Below are positions 10,067 through 21,103 of a stretch of 64,000 nt of DNA, in pieces. The notes under the pieces are model-generated. The model searched no databases. It was not told where the DNA came from and saw nothing but the letters and a program-made list of their open reading frames with translations. The stretch's first letter is position 1. Every line of letters starts with the position of its first letter. The stretch lies in the NCBI GenBank assembly GCA_002221725.1, contig NJFT01000098.1, positions 62,001 to 126,000 of the forward strand. Direction: 5' to 3'. Source of the DNA: Scedosporium boydii (lineage: Eukaryota > Ascomycota > Sordariomycetes > Microascales > Microascaceae). Made by a program: the position numbers and the translations under genes.

Positions 10067-11161
10067 ATGGCAACCGCCGAACTTCGCCGAAGACGACACC
10101 GGTCGTCCAGGAAGAAGCGCTACGCTCGTGATGAGACGCCGCCGCCTATTCGCACCAAGCGGCCTCAAGCAGCCAGCACCACAACCACAAAACTACTAGC
10201 CGTCCCTCCCTCCACCGAAAACATCAGGCTTGATGAGAGGCCATACGACAAACTGCTAGACAGCTTTTCCGATGAGGGCACCACGCAGACGCTCCGCGTC
10301 AGGGACCTGAATCCGCAGGCCCTCTGGGACATGGGCCGCACCAATCGCCTCTTGCTCCTGAAGGAGTTTCGCAAGACGCCCGTCCTCATCCGCTTCGAGG
10401 TCGGCGGCAAGATGCTCACCAAGGGACACGGCGACAAAGCTAACTTGGCCATCTTCTTGATCCTCTCGGTCGCCCGGCGAGGCAGTGAACACAGCAAGCT
10501 AGTGGGCGAGCTAATCGGCCTGTCGAGCCCGAGGACCGCCCAGAGGATTAAAAAGTACATCCGGCCGCCGTTGGTGAGCCCGGATATGATTTTCCACCTG
10601 GCGCACTCGACGGCCCGCCACCTCACCCAGCCGCGCAGGCACAACGGCGATTTGATCGGCTCGGAGAGGCTCTTCCGGTACGTGCCTCGCATCATCGCCT
10701 CCTCTTTCGACAATCTGGACGAGGACATGGTCGAAAATTTGAAAGAGGGCATCCGGTACCTCGTGACGGAGTGGGAAGAGGACGACCATGACAGGGGAAT
10801 CCAGGTCGGCTTGGTGCTAGTTGGGATCAGGATCTGGCTCCGCAAGGCTATCAAGAGCAGCCACTTCGAACGTGTCGTCCTGCTCGCCAAGTTCGTGTTC
10901 GGCGGGCTTTCGGGCGTCCCGGGCTTCGGATGGGTCTTCTCGATGACACTGCCGCTTGTGGAGGAGACCATTATGCATTGTCAGAAGACGAGAAGGGAGA
11001 AGTTTGAGGTCGTGTGGGAAAAGATATGGGCTACGGTGCAGGATACGGTCGACCGACTTCCCGGGCGCCGGACTGCTGAGGGCGAAAGACGTTACAGGGA
11101 GTACGAAACGTATCTGCAGAGGGTGCTGGCTTACGAACGGCCCTCGCTGCAAGGAACCTAG
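10067..11161 (+). CDS. Hypothetical protein, basic N-terminus, single exon
   Basis: One uninterrupted frame encodes 364 aa from an ATG at 10067. Third positions are strongly C/G, matching the accepted genes, so I take it as real despite a 268-codon antisense open frame. The first ~45 residues are disordered and very basic (RRRRHRSSRKKR, residues 7-18; then KRPQAAS), which resembles a nuclear localisation signal. The rest looks helical. It includes hydrophobic stretches near residues 124-135 (NLAIFLILSVAR), 245-258 (QVGLVLVGIRIWL) and 267-290 (VVLLAKFVFGG...WVFSMTLPLV), and a charged C-terminal helix (TRREKFEVVWEKIWATVQ). I recognise no family. The neighbouring fragments of a STAND-type gene suggest an accessory, fast-changing locus. 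Confidence 0.7.
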   Translation: MATAELRRRRHRSSRKKRYARDETPPPIRTKRPQAASTTTTKLLAVPPSTENIRLDERPYDKLLDSFSDEGTTQTLRVRDLNPQALWDMGRTNRLLLLKEFRKTPVLIRFEVGGKMLTKGHGDKANLAIFLILSVARRGSEHSKLVGELIGLSSPRTAQRIKKYIRPPLVSPDMIFHLAHSTARHLTQPRRHNGDLIGSERLFRYVPRIIASSFDNLDEDMVENLKEGIRYLVTEWEEDDHDRGIQVGLVLVGIRIWLRKAIKSSHFERVVLLAKFVFGGLSGVPGFGWVFSMTLPLVEETIMHCQKTRREKFEVVWEKIWATVQDTVDRLPGRRTAEGERRYREYETYLQRVLAYERPSLQGT

Positions 11162-12648
11162 AGTGACAAGTGACACATATAAACATAAGAGATAAAATAT
11201 GGTGTGCTTTTGTATGTTGCCGCGTCTACCGTTTATGCAGATGTCTTCCTTCCACTTGGCAACTCGGTGTATTTCGTAGTTGATAAGGGAACCCTGGTTA
11301 GGGAGTAGCTTCCTCATAAAATGTATAGCGCTAAATTCGATCCGCTAGTCTTGAAAGAAGCGTCAAAGTCTAAGTTCTGCGTTACTTTCTCTACCAATAG
11401 AGTGGAGGAAATGGATTCGTTCCGAAAATTGGGAACACATTCCCGAAACCTTCGTGAATAGCTCTTCACGTTCACAATTTGGCCATCTTATATGATAATC
11501 AACAGATTGCAGTAAAAGGGGAACTAAAAGCAAATCTCGCAGTATGTCCTGAGTCTGGAGTAGGCGTGTGGGCAGAACGTCTCCAGAGCTCCTTTCCAAA
11601 CCGGAGTTTGGATCAATGTGTTGCCCTTGCCGTTGTATTGGCCGGGGCGGCGCGATATCTCCTTGAGCTGCAATATTAGCGTCTCGATTCCTCCCATTAC
11701 GGGTACCATCCTGTTGTAGGTGGCATCGCTTTTTCGTCTGTTTGAATCGTTGAAATGACCCAAGATCTCATCGCAGATCTAGTCCTGTCGAGCAAGTCGT
11801 CATCATTTCATTAGGGCTTGGAAGAATCTCTCTACTCTCACTTGTGTTGCCATGATGCCGTAATGCCTTCTTGCAGGGGGCGACAGCCCGGAGCGGTGGG
11901 CTTACTATAAGCAAGATACTATTCGTTGGGTGAATCCGGGTGCCTTCCGGGGAATGCTGCAGTTGAGTGGAGTCAATAAAGGGCTAGTTGATCCATCGAT
12001 GGCAGCTTCGAGGATCAAGCCATGTACAAATTTGGTAGGATACCGCACGCTTTGCTTCATTAACTATCTATTATGGGACATCAGCAACTCCTTGGGAGAA
12101 TAGGTTGGCGACGAGGGCACATTTGTGAACATAGAGCGGTCACCATTAATGTGCTTGCCAAAAATACTACCTAGGCTTGAGTGAGAGAAACTCCAATACT
12201 TGGCGGGTTTGAGTTACTACGAGATAAACCTGAGGGAGACAGAGAGTCGAGCAGTTGAGACATGGCAGCCGAGGGAATTGGCATGATACCAGCAGAGCTT
12301 GGCAGAAAATGGCAAGCACATCCGAAGGCGTAATGGGCACTAGAAAACACCCCAGGGACGCAGGATCCTCTGCATTTAGTCCTTCTCAGAGACAATAAGT
12401 CGAGAGAACCGGGAGTCGGCAGTACGCTTACGCGTAGAAAACTCGGCGCATCCGTTTCAATCGCAGAGAGTGGCAAATCAACTTGCAGAGATTGAACATG
12501 CTGACCCAATCTCCAACTGCCACATGTGTTTAGCCAAAGGCCAAAGCTCAAATCCTACGCCGAACGGCCTTCCTTTCTCGTATTGGGCCGCTTGCGTTCC
12601 CCATGGGGAGAACCAAGTCAGTCCTTATCTCGGCGCCGGTCCGGCACC
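11162..12648. other. Gene-free stretch with a repeat fragment
   Basis: This region holds copy 2 of the 47-bp repeat (11396-11443). On the minus strand, 11763-11524 could be a decayed coding remnant; it reads VPVMGGIETLILQLKEISRR and then RPGQYNGKGNTLIQTPVWKG. The open frame 12171-12551 (minus) is not convincing. No gene is accepted here. Confidence 0.4.
11396..11443 (-). repeat. Copy 2 of a 47-bp dispersed repeat fragment
   Basis: It matches 5857-5903 on the same strand, with the minus-strand frame conserved (CSQFSERIHFLHS). A possible coding remnant (11763-11524) lies just upstream on that strand, so both may come from one lost element. Confidence 0.55.
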
Positions 12649-12671
12649 GTGGCCGGAACGATTCCGGCCAC
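12649..12671. promoter_or_regulatory. Distal inverted repeat upstream of the IDO gene
   Basis: Perfect 10-bp arms GTGGCCGGAA and TTCCGGCCAC are separated by 3 bases (CGA). The core has the CGG-N7-CCG layout typical of sites for Zn2Cys6 binuclear cluster regulators. It starts 863 bp upstream of the IDO ATG. A second copy with identical arms lies at 13288-13311. Confidence 0.6.
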
Positions 12672-13287
12672 GCCCCACCTTTGCTGCCGAGGAGGGGCCG
12701 GCAAGCATCGGTTTAGAATGAACACTAACTCCCTGACCAGCCCCAGACAACCATAGAAATGCGCTTGGAATGGGTCAAGTGAGGAGTTAAACCAACGCAC
12801 TACGCCTTGGCTTGCAACCCCCTCCCTTTCCCCAGATCCGAGATTCCCCGCCCTTGCCGTCATGTTATCCGTCCCCATGACGGAATCCTGACCTGAGGTG
12901 CCGGACCTTACGCCGGGAGAGTTATGGCACCACTGCTCCGTAAAAACAGGAAGAGAGAGAAGCCTTTATATTTGCTCATATCCCCAGTTACACTTACAAG
13001 GTCTCTTTTCACTGAAACTTCTCATTATTTTTCGCTGTAGTCACCATCTTCGACTTTACCGTACCGAACATCATCTCCAGCCGCAGTTGCAGAGGGGAGT
13101 CGCTCCTCTCACGCTTCTCGCGATTTTGGGTTTTCGAGCTTATCCCTGCGCGTGACATCCCTCGCAGAGCGAAAAGGAAATTCGTTTCATGACAAAGAGA
13201 AATTGGGCCGGATGCCCTCGGGCCATCGAACAAAGTGGGCGCTGTGAAGCAAAAGCCACCGAGATGAATGGCTCTTTGCCCCTCATC
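12672..13287. other. Upstream region of the IDO gene
   Basis: This is the stretch between the two inverted repeats. The short open frames here are in conflicting directions and have no recognisable content. I see no gene. Confidence 0.4.
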
Positions 13288-13311
13288 GTGGCCGGAAATC
13301 ATTCCGGCCAC
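13288..13311. promoter_or_regulatory. Proximal inverted repeat upstream of the IDO gene
   Basis: The same 10-bp arms as at 12649 (GTGGCCGGAA, TTCCGGCCAC) are separated by 4 bases (ATCA), giving CGG-N8-CCG. It ends 200 bp upstream of the IDO ATG, a usual distance for a fungal activator or repressor site. Two copies in one upstream region, conserved in the arms and different in the centre, favour a protein-binding site over chance. Confidence 0.65.
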
Positions 13312-13511
13312 TGGGTACATTAGGCGGCGCGCGCAGCACCATGGGAGCTTCAAGTCCTCATTCCAGAAAAAAACCCAGACTCCAGAGCACCTTCTGAATC
13401 TTCTTTCTGAATACCCTGGCGATCGAGCAATTCTGCACATACCCTGATCAACTGCCCATTTCTCCCCCTTCATCAAAACCTCTTCAAGACACACCAACAT
13501 AACGCTTCAAC

Positions 13512-15045
13512 ATGGCTTCTGTGGCTACCCAGCACCAACCCATCCTCGTCCTGGACGATACCCGTCCGGATGACATGACCCTCCCCGCCTTCATGGTCTC
13601 CAAGACCAGAGGCTTCCTCCCCCGCATGGATCCCATCGTCCATCTTCCGGACGAGTTTGCCCAGGTCGAGTCCATCCTCGACCGCATGCCGGTTAAGAAG
13701 CTCGACGGCACTCCCGGTCTGCTGGCCGAGTCCAAGCTCGGGGACGTCGTGGAGAAGGAGCTGGAGGACCTGACGGACCACGTTGACAAGTACAAGAATA
13801 ACTTGCCCGTCGTTAATGCTTTGTACCGTGACTACTCCTTCCTCGCTTCGGCTTATCTCCTCGAGCCTTGCCACGAGAGGTTCGTCAGGGGTGAGCCATA
13901 CGGGCTCGCGAGGCAGTCACTCCCTGCTCAAGTCGCGCGGCCGATTGCCAAGTGCGCTGAGATGTAAGTGAACCAAACAACCCACCAGATACACATCGCT
14001 ATAGATCCCAAATGCTAACTATATTCCCCCTGAATCCAGCGCCGGCTTCAAGCCCTGGATGGAATACGCCGGCTCCTATGCCCTCTTCAACTACCGCCTC
14101 GTAGACCCCTCGGCAGGCCTCGAGTACTCCAACCTCCGCCTCATCCGCGCCTTCGAGGAAGGCCTCGACCACAACTCCTGCGAAGCGGGCTTCGTCCTCG
14201 TGCACATCGACATGGTCAAGAACTCAGGCCCCCTGGTCTCCGGCACCCTAGCCGCCCTCGACGCCCTGGACACCGCAGCCACTTCTTCCCCCGCCACCCG
14301 CCGACAGGAATTCAACGCGGGTCTCCGCACCGTCCTGGAGACGATGCGCAAGGTCAACAAGACCATGGAAACCATGTGGGGCAAGTCCAAGCCCACATCG
14401 TACACCAGCTTCCGCACCTTTATCTTCGGCATCACGTCGCAGTCCATGTTCCCCAACGGCGTGGTCTACGAGGGCGTCAACGACAACAAGCCCATGTCGT
14501 TCCGCGGCGAGAGCGGCGCCAACGACTCCATGATCCCCCTCATGGACAACCTGCTCTGCGTCACCATGCCCGACACGCCACTCACCGAGATCCTCAAGGA
14601 TTTCAGGGAGTACAGGCCCAGCAACCACCGCGCTTTCTTGCAGTTCGTCAAGGAACGTGCGCTGGAGGTCGATACCAAGGCTTTCGCCCTCGCTAAGGAC
14701 TCCAACGATGCAGACGAGGACGTCCTCGAGTCGAGGCGGCTTTGGTTGCAGATTCTTTCCGAGGTGAGGGACTTTAGGTGGAGGCATTGGTGCTTCGCGA
14801 GGGAGTACATCATTAAGCGGACTTCGCATCCCACTGCTACCGGCGGCAGCCCCATTGTGACGTGGTTGCCGAACCAGCTCCAGGCTGTGCTCGACGAGAT
14901 GGCAAAGATCTATGATGAGGTTAGCGATAAAGGAGATCTCGGCGAAGAATGCCGCGACATCATGGACCTTGTGAGCCGGCAGAGGGAGACGTTGCGGAAG
15001 GAGGTGGAGAAGTATTGCGCCGAAAGGGGTGTGTCGAGGGAGTAA
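13512..15045 (+). CDS. BNA2: Indoleamine 2,3-dioxygenase, two exons
   Basis: Exons are 13512-13963 and 14040-15045, with intron 13964-14039 (GTAAGT, branch GCTAAC, CCAG). The product is 485 aa. It is a haem dioxygenase that opens the indole ring of L-tryptophan to N-formylkynurenine, the first step of the kynurenine route to NAD. Family marks are the N-terminal FMVSKTRGFLPR, the motif FRGESGAND followed by SMIPLMDNLL (Gly307-Glu308-Ser309-Gly310 in the active-site loop), and the likely proximal haem ligand His400 in FRWRHWCFAREYI. The ATG sits in ACATGG just before the conserved start region. Fungi often have several IDO paralogues of differing affinity; which one this is cannot be told here. 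The two inverted repeats upstream may mediate its regulation. Confidence 0.95.
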
Positions 15046-16056
15046 TGCAGCTTTTTGCAAAGGTCATCTGCTATGGCAAGAGAATAGGCGTTGTGCCGGC
15101 GGCGTTAGCCAGTGAGATTACGGCCAGAATGAAGATCAATATATCCCAAGTCCCAATCACAGCTCGCTCTCGTGCATCACAAACACTAGTGCACCCTCCA
15201 GGAGCGCCCAAATCACTCGTAGGCCGCATTCTTTTGTGACATTCGTTTGTTCGGGGTATAAATATATTAATAGACTTCAATATTGTCAGCGTTCATATCC
15301 TACTCTTCTCAAGCCGCGTCCCACCAAAGCCGTGAACCTTGTGAACCCTGTCGCGGGGATATATGTATAATACAGCATCCAAATCCATGAATGTGAATAA
15401 AGAACAAGTATTGGTGTGTGTTTGCGTGTCCCATATACGCCATGTACCGTCGTGCCGTTTAACCCATATCAGATATGGTAAATCCGAGAGAAAAGAGAAA
15501 AAAAGAAAAAGAAGAAAAAAAATACCAGAAAGCATCATCACCAAAAACAAACGCCGGCGGGGTTTTCCTCCGCAATGATGGCCACTCGCCGAAATAGGAG
15601 CCGAAACGATAATAAAGGAAGGAGGGGGGAGAGGAACGATGTGAAGGCGAGGCCCATCGTGGCATCGTACAATATTGTCTGGCGGTGCCCGTCTGTGGCT
15701 TTTGCTCGCCGTGAAGACTGAAGTGCCCCAGTCTAGGCAGCGGTATCGAAGCCTTCGGATCGTGAGAGGCAAATAAATAGAAGGACAAACTGGTAAGGTC
15801 TGTCCATCTTAATCGAACCGGTGAGTTGGCGAGGGTACGGACCGGTCGCAGGCGCGCCGGCATGCATCGTTTGCATTTATCGGTTGAGATTCTTCATAAA
15901 GCCCAGAAGCCAGACATTTCGTTCGGGCGGGTTTCTGCCTCGAGCGGGAGGGAGAATAAAATAAAAAAAAAAAAAAAGAAGGAGAAGAGACTCAAAAGTC
16001 GTCAAGTATCCCATGGTGGCAACGATCTCGAGCCGAACTCCGCCTGAACGCGTCGC
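15046..16056. other. Intergenic region between convergent genes
   Basis: This is the 3' region of the IDO gene and of the small gene that starts at 16320 on the other strand. A/G-rich tracts occur at 15484-15530 and a run of A at 15961-15976. Open frames at 15293-15863 (minus) are low-complexity shadows. No gene is accepted. Confidence 0.4.
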
Positions 16057-16320
16057 CTACGAAAGGCCGCAGTTCTCAAAGTCCCTCACCATAACGGCAA
16101 CTTGCGCCCGCTTCGCCGCCTCGGCAAGGAGCGTGAAGTCCCTCAGGAAGGGATCGGCCGAGTTTTGGCCTTGGGGACGGGCCGGGAGAGCTGATGCGGG
16201 AGCGGAGGCGAAGGGCTGGCTCGAAGAAGAGGCGAGGCTGAGAGGGGAGATGGCAGCGGCAGAGGAGCAGGCGGCGGAGCGCTGGACGGGAGAAGATATC
16301 GGGGCGTTCATGGTGGGCAT
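16057..16320 (-). CDS. Small protein, Ser/Ala/Pro-rich N-terminus, helical C-terminus
   Basis: The 87-codon frame starts with ATG at 16320 (MPTMNAPISSPV) and ends with TAG at 16057. The first ~52 residues are low-complexity Ser, Ala and Pro. The last ~32 read DPFLRDFTLLAEAAKRAQVA then VMVRDFENCGLS, an amphipathic helix with regular charge and third-position C/G bias. The pattern of a variable tail plus an ordered charged end resembles small conserved fungal proteins of unknown role. I cannot name a function. No intron is required. The plus-strand frame over the same bases (16013-16474) is less convincing. Confidence 0.55.
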   Translation of the reverse strand: MPTMNAPISSPVQRSAACSSAAAISPLSLASSSSQPFASAPASALPARPQGQNSADPFLRDFTLLAEAAKRAQVAVMVRDFENCGLS

Positions 16321-16488
16321 GTTGTTTTATTTGTCGATGTTGGGTGCTGAGAGGGATGTTGGATGTTGGTTGGAGAGGAAAGGGTCGATATTAGTGGAAA
16401 AGATCCAAGCCCGGGTTGATTTCAAATTCCCTCTCTTCTTCGTAATTTCGGGGAGAGGGAAGAATGAAGAATGAAGAATGACGGTTTC

Positions 16489-19400
16489 TACTTCGTACAC
16501 TACTTTCGACTACTGTAGTAGACAAGGGCAAGACACCATGTCATTTAAAGGCCAGGGCGACTCGGAGGAATGCTACTGCCTGCCAGGAAAGATGCCAAAA
16601 AAGAGTGTAAGGTAGGGCGAAGACAAATGACGCTCGAAACGGAAGGTGGGGGTCGCGTTCAAGGCGTTCGAGGTTCAATTGAGGGTGTCCAGCTCCAGCG
16701 TAACGAAAGAGGGCGCCAGTGTGCCGGTGTGCTAGTGTGCCAGTGCGGATGCAGAAAGCCGAGGAGTATCGGGGTCCTGGTCAGTCAGATGTGACGGTCA
16801 CACTGCTGAGATCTGATCGTGAGCTTCAAGGGCTTTCTTTGTCTCAAGAGGGCGTGTGTCGCCAGGATGGGTTTTATCGTCGCTAGGGAGAAGGAATCCC
16901 GGATCTTAGATCTCACTTCGTAGTTTAGATGGAGAGGGAAGGGAAAGAAGGTATAGATGTGAATGAAAGTACCGATCGGGATCCGGGGCGGCAGAGGGTT
17001 TTCGGGGAACCAAAAATATTTATAAGTTATAACAGACACACAAGATACGAGGTACTCTGGCGCTCTGGTGCTCTGGTGTAGCACGAGCACAAGATAGCGC
17101 GGTTCTGGTTCTGGGCCTTTCCTCCGCTTTTGGATTTTTAGACCTTGGGACTTTGGGCCTTGGCCCGGTCTGAGTCTGGTGCTGGCGTTGACTCGTCGAT
17201 TCCCGAGTGTGAGTTTCGGTAGCTCGTAGCGATGACGCTGTCCCCACTCACTCTCCGCTTCTCTTCTGAAAAAGGGAGAGTCTAAGAAATTGGAGTAGCC
17301 ACGCTAATTTTCTCTATTCTCTCTTTTTGCGGAGCTGGCGTCGGCTATCGGAGACTCGGGGTTGGGGATCTTTGAGCGCTCGGCTTCACTTCCCTGTCTG
17401 TCGTCTTGGTCCTTCTCGTCCTTGGACCCACGTGTTGGAGATTTATTTGCAGCTGCACGAAGTACTTGGAGACGATAAACGGCAGGCGAAAAGTGAGAGA
17501 GCCAGTAGATGCGGAGATGTGAGGCGACGAAGAGCAAGAAAGACGAGCATCTGTGGACAGGGGAGAGGAAGGAAAAAAGTATGAACTAAGGCAGACGAGA
17601 GGGCAGACACAATACATCCAAGATGCAATGATATTTACCCGAGTCTGAGCAGGAGACCTCGATATCCACGAATAGAACATCATTACTCCGTAGACACGGT
17701 TTCAATTACTTCGTAAAAGGAGACATCTACGCTCCATTGCATAGATCTGCACTCGCCGATACATCAATGTCGCAGCGGATCCCGCATCAACTTGACTGGA
17801 AACGGAAAACGGAAAAAAAATGAACCCCCAAGATCAAAATCTTGAGGCGACTTGGATACGTGGAGCACCAATTGGTCCATATCCGTGCAATTAATTACAT
17901 TAGGTGCTCATCCATCCCATCCATCCCATGTCAAACGAGGCTGCCTGGCTCGGAAGGGCACGGAATGACACGGAATCAGGGCGTTGGGCTGGCTAGATAG
18001 AAAAGTACAGATTTCGGGAACACGAGCAAGAGTGAGAGTGAGAGTGAGAGCATGAGAGTAGGAAGCGGAAGAACGCGCGAGTCTTTGCGAGTCTTTGAGA
18101 GTCTTTGGATGTATTTTAGATTCATGTTCTCTTCGTGTTGCATCTGTGGCATCTCAGCCTGGCAAAGAGGCTAAACGGGTAACCCGGGGTAGACTTTGCG
18201 CTAGAAATTGCAGAGACAGTTCTCGCTACTTCGTAGTTCCGGGCGACTGGAGGATGTCGCCATTCGTCTTCGGATTTTCTTAACTCCCTTGACCAGTAAA
18301 TCTGGCGGCAAGTTCGTCGAGAAAGCGCCCAGTCTTCTCCTTTCTACGACTTTTTCTTTAAGACCCCTGCCACTCGGGTTCTAGAAAGCATGGCCTGGCC
18401 ATACAAGGATTCGATCATTCTTCCAGGAGTGTATGCTCGTGGGATCACCGGTCCGCATCCGCCAGCCCAAAGGAATCAAGGATGGACAAAGGGGGGGGGG
18501 AATACTATTCCCGTCTGTAGATTGCCTTTGCCTCGGGGAATTTCCACCACTGCATACATGTACATATAATTTATATTTACAAGGGCGACAGAAAACCCAA
18601 CCACGGATATGGAAGGCGGCAGACATACCCGGCCGCACTAACAGGATCGCGATATTGCGCGATTGAGATTGCGATTACAGGCTGGCCAGTGCTTGACCGA
18701 AGTGAGCCAGCGTGCCGAGACTTGACAGGTCAGAGAGCCGGAAGAGCCTCCGAAAGCCTCTTTGCCGAGGACAATATTAAACGTTTAATACGGGAGGAGA
18801 TCATTCTCCAAGCCAGCTGGGCGGGATCCAAAGATCGTCGCCATCTTTATGCCAACTACATAGGCAACAAAGTATGGCTTTCCATGTCCTTTTCGTATGC
18901 ACTCCTCCCAAATTTTATGTGGCAAGATTCCATCCCGGGCAACAGGTTCATCGAACCCGTAGCCTATAGTGTATATTCCGCGAAACACTCGCCAAACAAG
19001 TATCGATCGATTTTGCCCCCAATGAGGATCGAGATAAGGGGTGAAGTGACAGTAAGGCCGAGATAGGGAAGCGCAAGATTATGCAGTGCTAGATGGGGGT
19101 CGCTAGATTGGGTTCCATAGGGCCAAGAAAAACTCACCAGGGCGCCCTGTACGACCGAAATACTCCGTGCTACCACGTCGCTCGTCCGAGTCGTACTTCG
19201 TATGTGGCAAGGGTCGCCGGCCGGAGAGGACCGGAACCGAAAAAAATTGAAGGTCAACCAGTCAACCACTACGAAGTAAGAAGTAAGGGGGCCTCTATGG
19301 CGTGAGGGTCGGAGTGGAGACGGAGACGAACAGTCATCTTTCAAGGCTGGGACTCCGAGCCTCCATCGGACGTGGTGATGCGATAATGCATCGTCCTCTC

Positions 19401-19800
19401 TTCCGAGTGGTCATCGTATGTGTCCATGTAGATGCGGGTTCGTTTGATGGGGGGATGACAGTGGGCAGGGGGGAGGATATTGAGGTTGATACTCGAAAAG
19501 GATGTCAAGGAAGCGGCACAAGTATTGCTCGCCATCAACTTGCCCGTTCGTACGATCATCTCTCGCAATGGCAACTCTAAAACCACGGGGCAAATATTAG
19601 AACGAAATTGGAGAGTCTCTTCCGCTAGGCCAGCAATCAGCCTTGCTCGTAAAGCGCTAGCCCGCTTGGTCCCCTCCAACACCAGTGCCGGACCTCGGTC
19701 CGTAACTGCCAGCAAGGTCAAGGTCATCTGGGTTTTGATGGTCTGGATGTCTCTCGACCTCATCTGCCGCAGTCCATTCCTATTCCCAAGGTACTTCGTA
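16489..19800. repeat. Dispersed 9-mer TACTTCGTA/TACGAAGTA, cluster A
   Basis: Exact copies begin at 16489, 17707, 18227, 19194, 19270 (complement) and 19792. Single copies further left are at 4206, 5849 and 7536. See the finding on this motif for the window-wide count. Confidence 0.8.
18030..18106 (+). repeat. Short tandem repeats
   Basis: A GAGTGA-type hexamer tract (18030-18050) is followed by three 10-bp units at 18077-18106. The units are GCGAGTCTTT twice and GAGAGTCTTT once. They lie in non-coding DNA. Confidence 0.7.
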
Positions 19801-21103
19801 GACCCATCTAATTCTTCCGCCCCCATTTTCCACCATGACAGCCGACATGACACTAGTCGTAGAGAAATCCATCTAAATATCTAGAGGCCTCTTGCGGCCT
19901 GTCAGATGATCCCAAAAAGAGTCGTGCGGGCCAAGGGAACTAAAAAGATGTCCACGATGCGGCTTTCCTTTGAAGAGTTTTGCATTCGCACCACTTTATG
20001 ACCAAGATACATGGTAGAAAACCCAATTCTTGTCCGGGATTTAGACCTATGTCCATAGGTTCCTCGGATTAGATTAGAGTAGCATCGAAAGAGGATGTCT
20101 CCGCTCGCTTAAGAACCCTTGACATCTTTAATGGAGAAATCTGCCCGCAGCATCTCTACACTTCACACATAACCTCTTGCTCTCCCCACCACGACTGCTA
20201 CCATGAGTTGGAAGCGGCCTTGAAGGTCCTCCATGCCACGGAACTATCACTTTGGTGAGAGTTGCCTCGCTTTCTTTCCTCTACTCGGCTATGAACTTTT
20301 TCGAGCCAAGACTTCACGCCGGCGCTCGGTCAGCTTGGTTCCTTGACGTGATTCTTAGTTCCTCAAGGCAAAGCAGGGCAATGCGCAATGGGCCACAGAT
20401 TCGACTTTGAGTGAACAAGCCGGGGACCACTTCAAGCCCAAGATGCCATCTCTTTCGCCAGACATAAAACCAAGGCCAGTGAAGCCCGAACATGTGAAAG
20501 CGCCAGAAGCCGGTCAGGACCGGATTCGGGCTAGCAGCATCACGGATAGCCTTTCTCCCTTTTCCTCGTTTGGATGCTTCAGAGGCGGTCCGCTTCTAAA
20601 GTGACGTCTTCTAATCGCCGACTCGGCCGGACAGGGTCGCGGTGATATCGGCAGTCACTCTTCTGTGTCTTGGACAGCATTTTGATGGTGAGCACCGATC
20701 AAAAAGACCCTGATGATTTGGGCCCCTCAAAGCAAATTGGGGCAGCCAAACTCCACAAAAAAAAATTACGAGCAAACTCTATCTCTCTGACTCGTCCTCG
20801 CCTCGGGGCGATCCGGCTATCGTCCAGACATACTTTCAGCCGCCTTCTCCTCGCTCAGTGAACAATTGAAGCCTCCAGCTGCATTACGTGAGCAACAAGC
20901 TTCGCCCCGTCGCGTTCATCACCTGCCGAGGTTAAACTGCCCCAAGCTCCAAGCTTCCAAGGAGTGGAGCTACAGCTCCATCGTCAAAATGGTCGGCGAT
21001 CTTCGCAGCAGGACGAAACTTCTCTAACTTCCGCCCATGCCGGGAGAGAAGAGGACAAAGCCAGGTTAAATCAAAACCAAATTCATACTCGCTCGTAAAC
21101 TCA

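Larger units (their letters stand above)
16321..21103. other. Gene-free stretch of 4.8 kb
   Basis: I accept no gene here. The region holds tandem repeats at 18030-18106, a G run near 18490, TACTCCGTA at 17684-17692, and six exact copies of the 9-mer TACTTCGTA or its complement between 16489 and 19800. Opposed open frames at 19341-19853 (minus) and 19480-19884 (plus) overlap each other and contain a copy of the 9-mer, which elsewhere is confined to non-coding DNA. Confidence 0.4.

Noticed and set aside
10165..10971. 268-codon minus-strand open frame
   Set aside because: It is antisense to the orphan gene, whose frame has the expected third-position C/G bias; the translation is Ser/Arg-rich shadow.
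11524..11763. Minus-strand frame of 79 codons with protein-like text
   Set aside because: It may be a decayed coding remnant, but it has no flanking exons and no known domain, so it is not annotated as a gene.
14248..15060. 270-codon minus-strand open frame
   Set aside because: It is antisense to the indoleamine dioxygenase exon 2 and reflects its C/G third positions.
19341..19884. Two overlapping opposed open frames (170 and 134 codons)
   Set aside because: Neither has a recognisable domain or clear codon bias, and the 9-mer typical of non-coding DNA lies in both.
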